From: Acidovorax sp. Leaf191
GTDB lineage: Bacteria > Pseudomonadota > Gammaproteobacteria > Burkholderiales > Burkholderiaceae_C
Assembly (NCBI RefSeq): GCF_001424425.1
Contig: NZ_LMPT01000019.1
Location: forward strand, 266,508-330,507
Reading direction: 5' to 3'
DNA: 64,000 nt
Shown here: positions 62,800-64,000 of the stretch, piece by piece
How the letters are laid out: each line of letters opens with the position of its first letter
How positions within the stretch are numbered: position 1 is the first letter of the stretch
Translations under genes and position numbers: made by a program
Notes under the pieces: generated by a model
What the model saw: the letters and a program-made list of their open reading frames with translations, nothing else
Database searches by the model: none
Told to the model about the DNA's origin: nothing

Positions 62800-64000
62800 T
62801 CAACCTTGTGCAGCCACCCGATCAGCTTTACTTTGTAACTTGTTCAGGGCGCTCAGGTAGGCCTTGGCAGACGCCACGACGATGTCCGGGTCAGCCCCCA
62901 CACCGTTGACCACCCGGCCGCTGTTTTGCAGGCGCACCGTGACCTCGCCCTGGCTCTCGGTGGAGCCGCTGATCGCATTGACGGAGTACAGCACCATCTC
63001 GGCCCCGCTCTTGACGTGCGACTCGATCGCCTTGAGCGATGCGTCGACCGGGCCATTGCCGTCGGACTTGCCCTGCACTTCCCTGCCTTCGACCGTAAAA
63101 ACGATGGTGGCCTGGGGACGCTCGCCGGTTTCGCTGTGCTGCGACAGCGACACGAAGCCGTACTGCTCCTTCTCGCTGGTCACGCTTTCATCGCTGACCA
63201 GCGCCAGGATGTCCTCGTCGAAGATCTCGCTCTTGCGGTCTGCCAGTTCCTTGAACTTGGCGAAGGCGCCGTTGATCTCGGTTTCGCTGTCGAGCTGAAC
63301 GCCCAGCTCCTGCAGGCGCTGCTTGAAGGCGTTGCGGCCGCTGAGCTTGCCCAGCACGATCTTGTTGGCCGACCAGCCCACGTCCTCGGCACGCATGATC
63401 TCGTAGGTGTCGCGGGCCTTGAGCACGCCGTCCTGGTGGATGCCGCTGGCGTGCGCAAACGCATTCGCCCCCACCACCGCCTTGTTGGGCTGGATCACGA
63501 AGCCGGTGGTCTGGCTGACCATGCGGCTGGCAGCCACGATGTGCTTGGCGTCGATGTTCAGGTCGAGGTCGAAATAATCGCGGCGTGTCTTGATCGCCAT
63601 GACGACTTCTTCCAGCGAGCAATTGCCGGCACGCTCGCCCAGGCCGTTGATGGTGCATTCGACCTGGCGTGCGCCGCCGATCTTCACGCCGGCCAGCGAG
63701 TTGGCCACCGCCATGCCCAGGTCGTTGTGGCAGTGCACGGACCAGATGGCCTTGTCGCTGTTGGGCACGCGCTCGCGCAGCGTCTTGATGAAGTTGCCAT
63801 ACAGCTCAGGGATGGCGTAGCCCACGGTGTCGGGCACGTTGATGGTGGTGGCGCCTTCGGCGATCACGGCTTCGAGCACGCGGCACAAAAAGTCCGGGTC
63901 GCTGCGGTAGCCGTCTTCCGGGCTGAACTCGATGTCGGCCACCAGGTTGCGCGCAAAGCGCACCGACTGCTTGGCCTGCTCGAGCACCTGCTCGGGCGTC
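62800..64000 (-). CDS. leuA: 2-isopropylmalate synthase, 5' end outside window
   Basis: About 400 residues of the first leucine-pathway enzyme, which condenses acetyl-CoA with 2-oxoisovalerate. The frame is open through base 64000, so the start is beyond the window. Visible motifs: [18 protein letters not shown] with the metal-binding histidines, [38 protein letters not shown], and a C-terminal LeuA dimer domain ([49 protein letters not shown]) that binds leucine for feedback inhibition. A strong terminator follows. Confidence 0.96.
   Translation of the reverse strand, partial: TPEQVLEQAKQSVRFARNLVADIEFSPEDGYRSDPDFLCRVLEAVIAEGATTINVPDTVGYAIPELYGNFIKTLRERVPNSDKAIWSVHCHNDLGMAVANSLAGVKIGGARQVECTINGLGERAGNCSLEEVVMAIKTRRDYFDLDLNIDAKHIVAASRMVSQTTGFVIQPNKAVVGANAFAHASGIHQDGVLKARDTYEIMRAEDVGWSANKIVLGKLSGRNAFKQRLQELGVQLDSETEINGAFAKFKELADRKSEIFDEDILALVSDESVTSEKEQYGFVSLSQHSETGERPQATIVFTVEGREVQGKSDGNGPVDASLKAIESHVKSGAEMVLYSVNAISGSTESQGEVTVRLQNSGRVVNGVGADPDIVVASAKAYLSALNKLQSKADRVAAQG

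Overview
The window is a gene-dense, high-GC stretch of chromosome that reads as a betaproteobacterium of the Comamonadaceae, closest in style to Acidovorax. This is inferred from gene content, gene order (cysI-DUF934-cysH-cysD-cysN; aat-bpt; egtD-egtB; riboswitch-led cytX and thiO-thiS-thiG-thiE) and from small interspersed repeats typical of that family. It is not from a database match. I see no prophage, integrase, CRISPR array or complete insertion sequence. The mobile-looking material consists of three families of short palindromic repeats.

Layout. 1-4.8 kb: assimilatory sulfate reduction (sulfite reductase end, DUF934, CysH, CysD, CysN). 4.9-6.5 kb: seven-iron ferredoxin FdxA and a TrxB-like ferredoxin-NADP reductase. 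6.7-9.9 kb: SnoaL-like protein plus AraC/GyrI-like regulator, then a saccharopine-dehydrogenase-like oxidoreductase divergent from its probable TetR repressor, with a perfect double palindrome between them. 10-16 kb: thiamin block with two TPP riboswitches, CytX, ThiD on the opposite strand, ThiO, ThiS, ThiG and ThiE. 16.2-18.6 kb: FimV-like membrane protein. 18.6-24.4 kb: CoA-thioester catabolism (3-hydroxyacyl-CoA dehydrogenase, crotonase-fold protein, Crp/Fnr regulator, APH-like phosphotransferase, acyl-CoA dehydrogenase). 24.6-31.5 kb: an unknown protein, an L,D-transpeptidase, an acylase-asparaginase operon, a cyclase-FHA protein and an orphan small protein.

31.5-37.3 kb: an operon ending in a TadA-haloalkane-dehalogenase fusion and a His-rich LD-carboxypeptidase, then a LysE exporter divergent from a GlxA-type regulator, then a branched-chain amino acid binding protein. 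37.5-41.7 kb: RlhA-type U32 protein, O-acetylhomoserine sulfhydrylase, TonB-like lipoprotein. 41.7-44 kb: ergothioneine genes egtD-egtB. 44-49.4 kb: exported intradiol dioxygenase, YdjM-like membrane protein, DUF1272, OmpW, DUF808, methyltransferase. 49.6-62.7 kb: housekeeping genes purL, map, glnD, def, ybaN-like, two tRNA-Asn, aat, bpt, iclR, pbpG. 62.8 kb to the end: leuA, cut by the window edge.

The most unusual items are: (1) one polypeptide joining tRNA adenosine deaminase to a haloalkane dehalogenase with all catalytic residues visible; (2) a roughly 55-bp repeat that contributes translated residues to four different proteins, including an in-frame stretch inside PurL and the CysN N-terminus; (3) two TPP riboswitches with extra sequence at two different places in the aptamer; (4) a covarying hairpin repeat, one copy of which splits the cys operon; (5) short tandem repeats of 8, 10 and 11 bp next to gene ends or starts.
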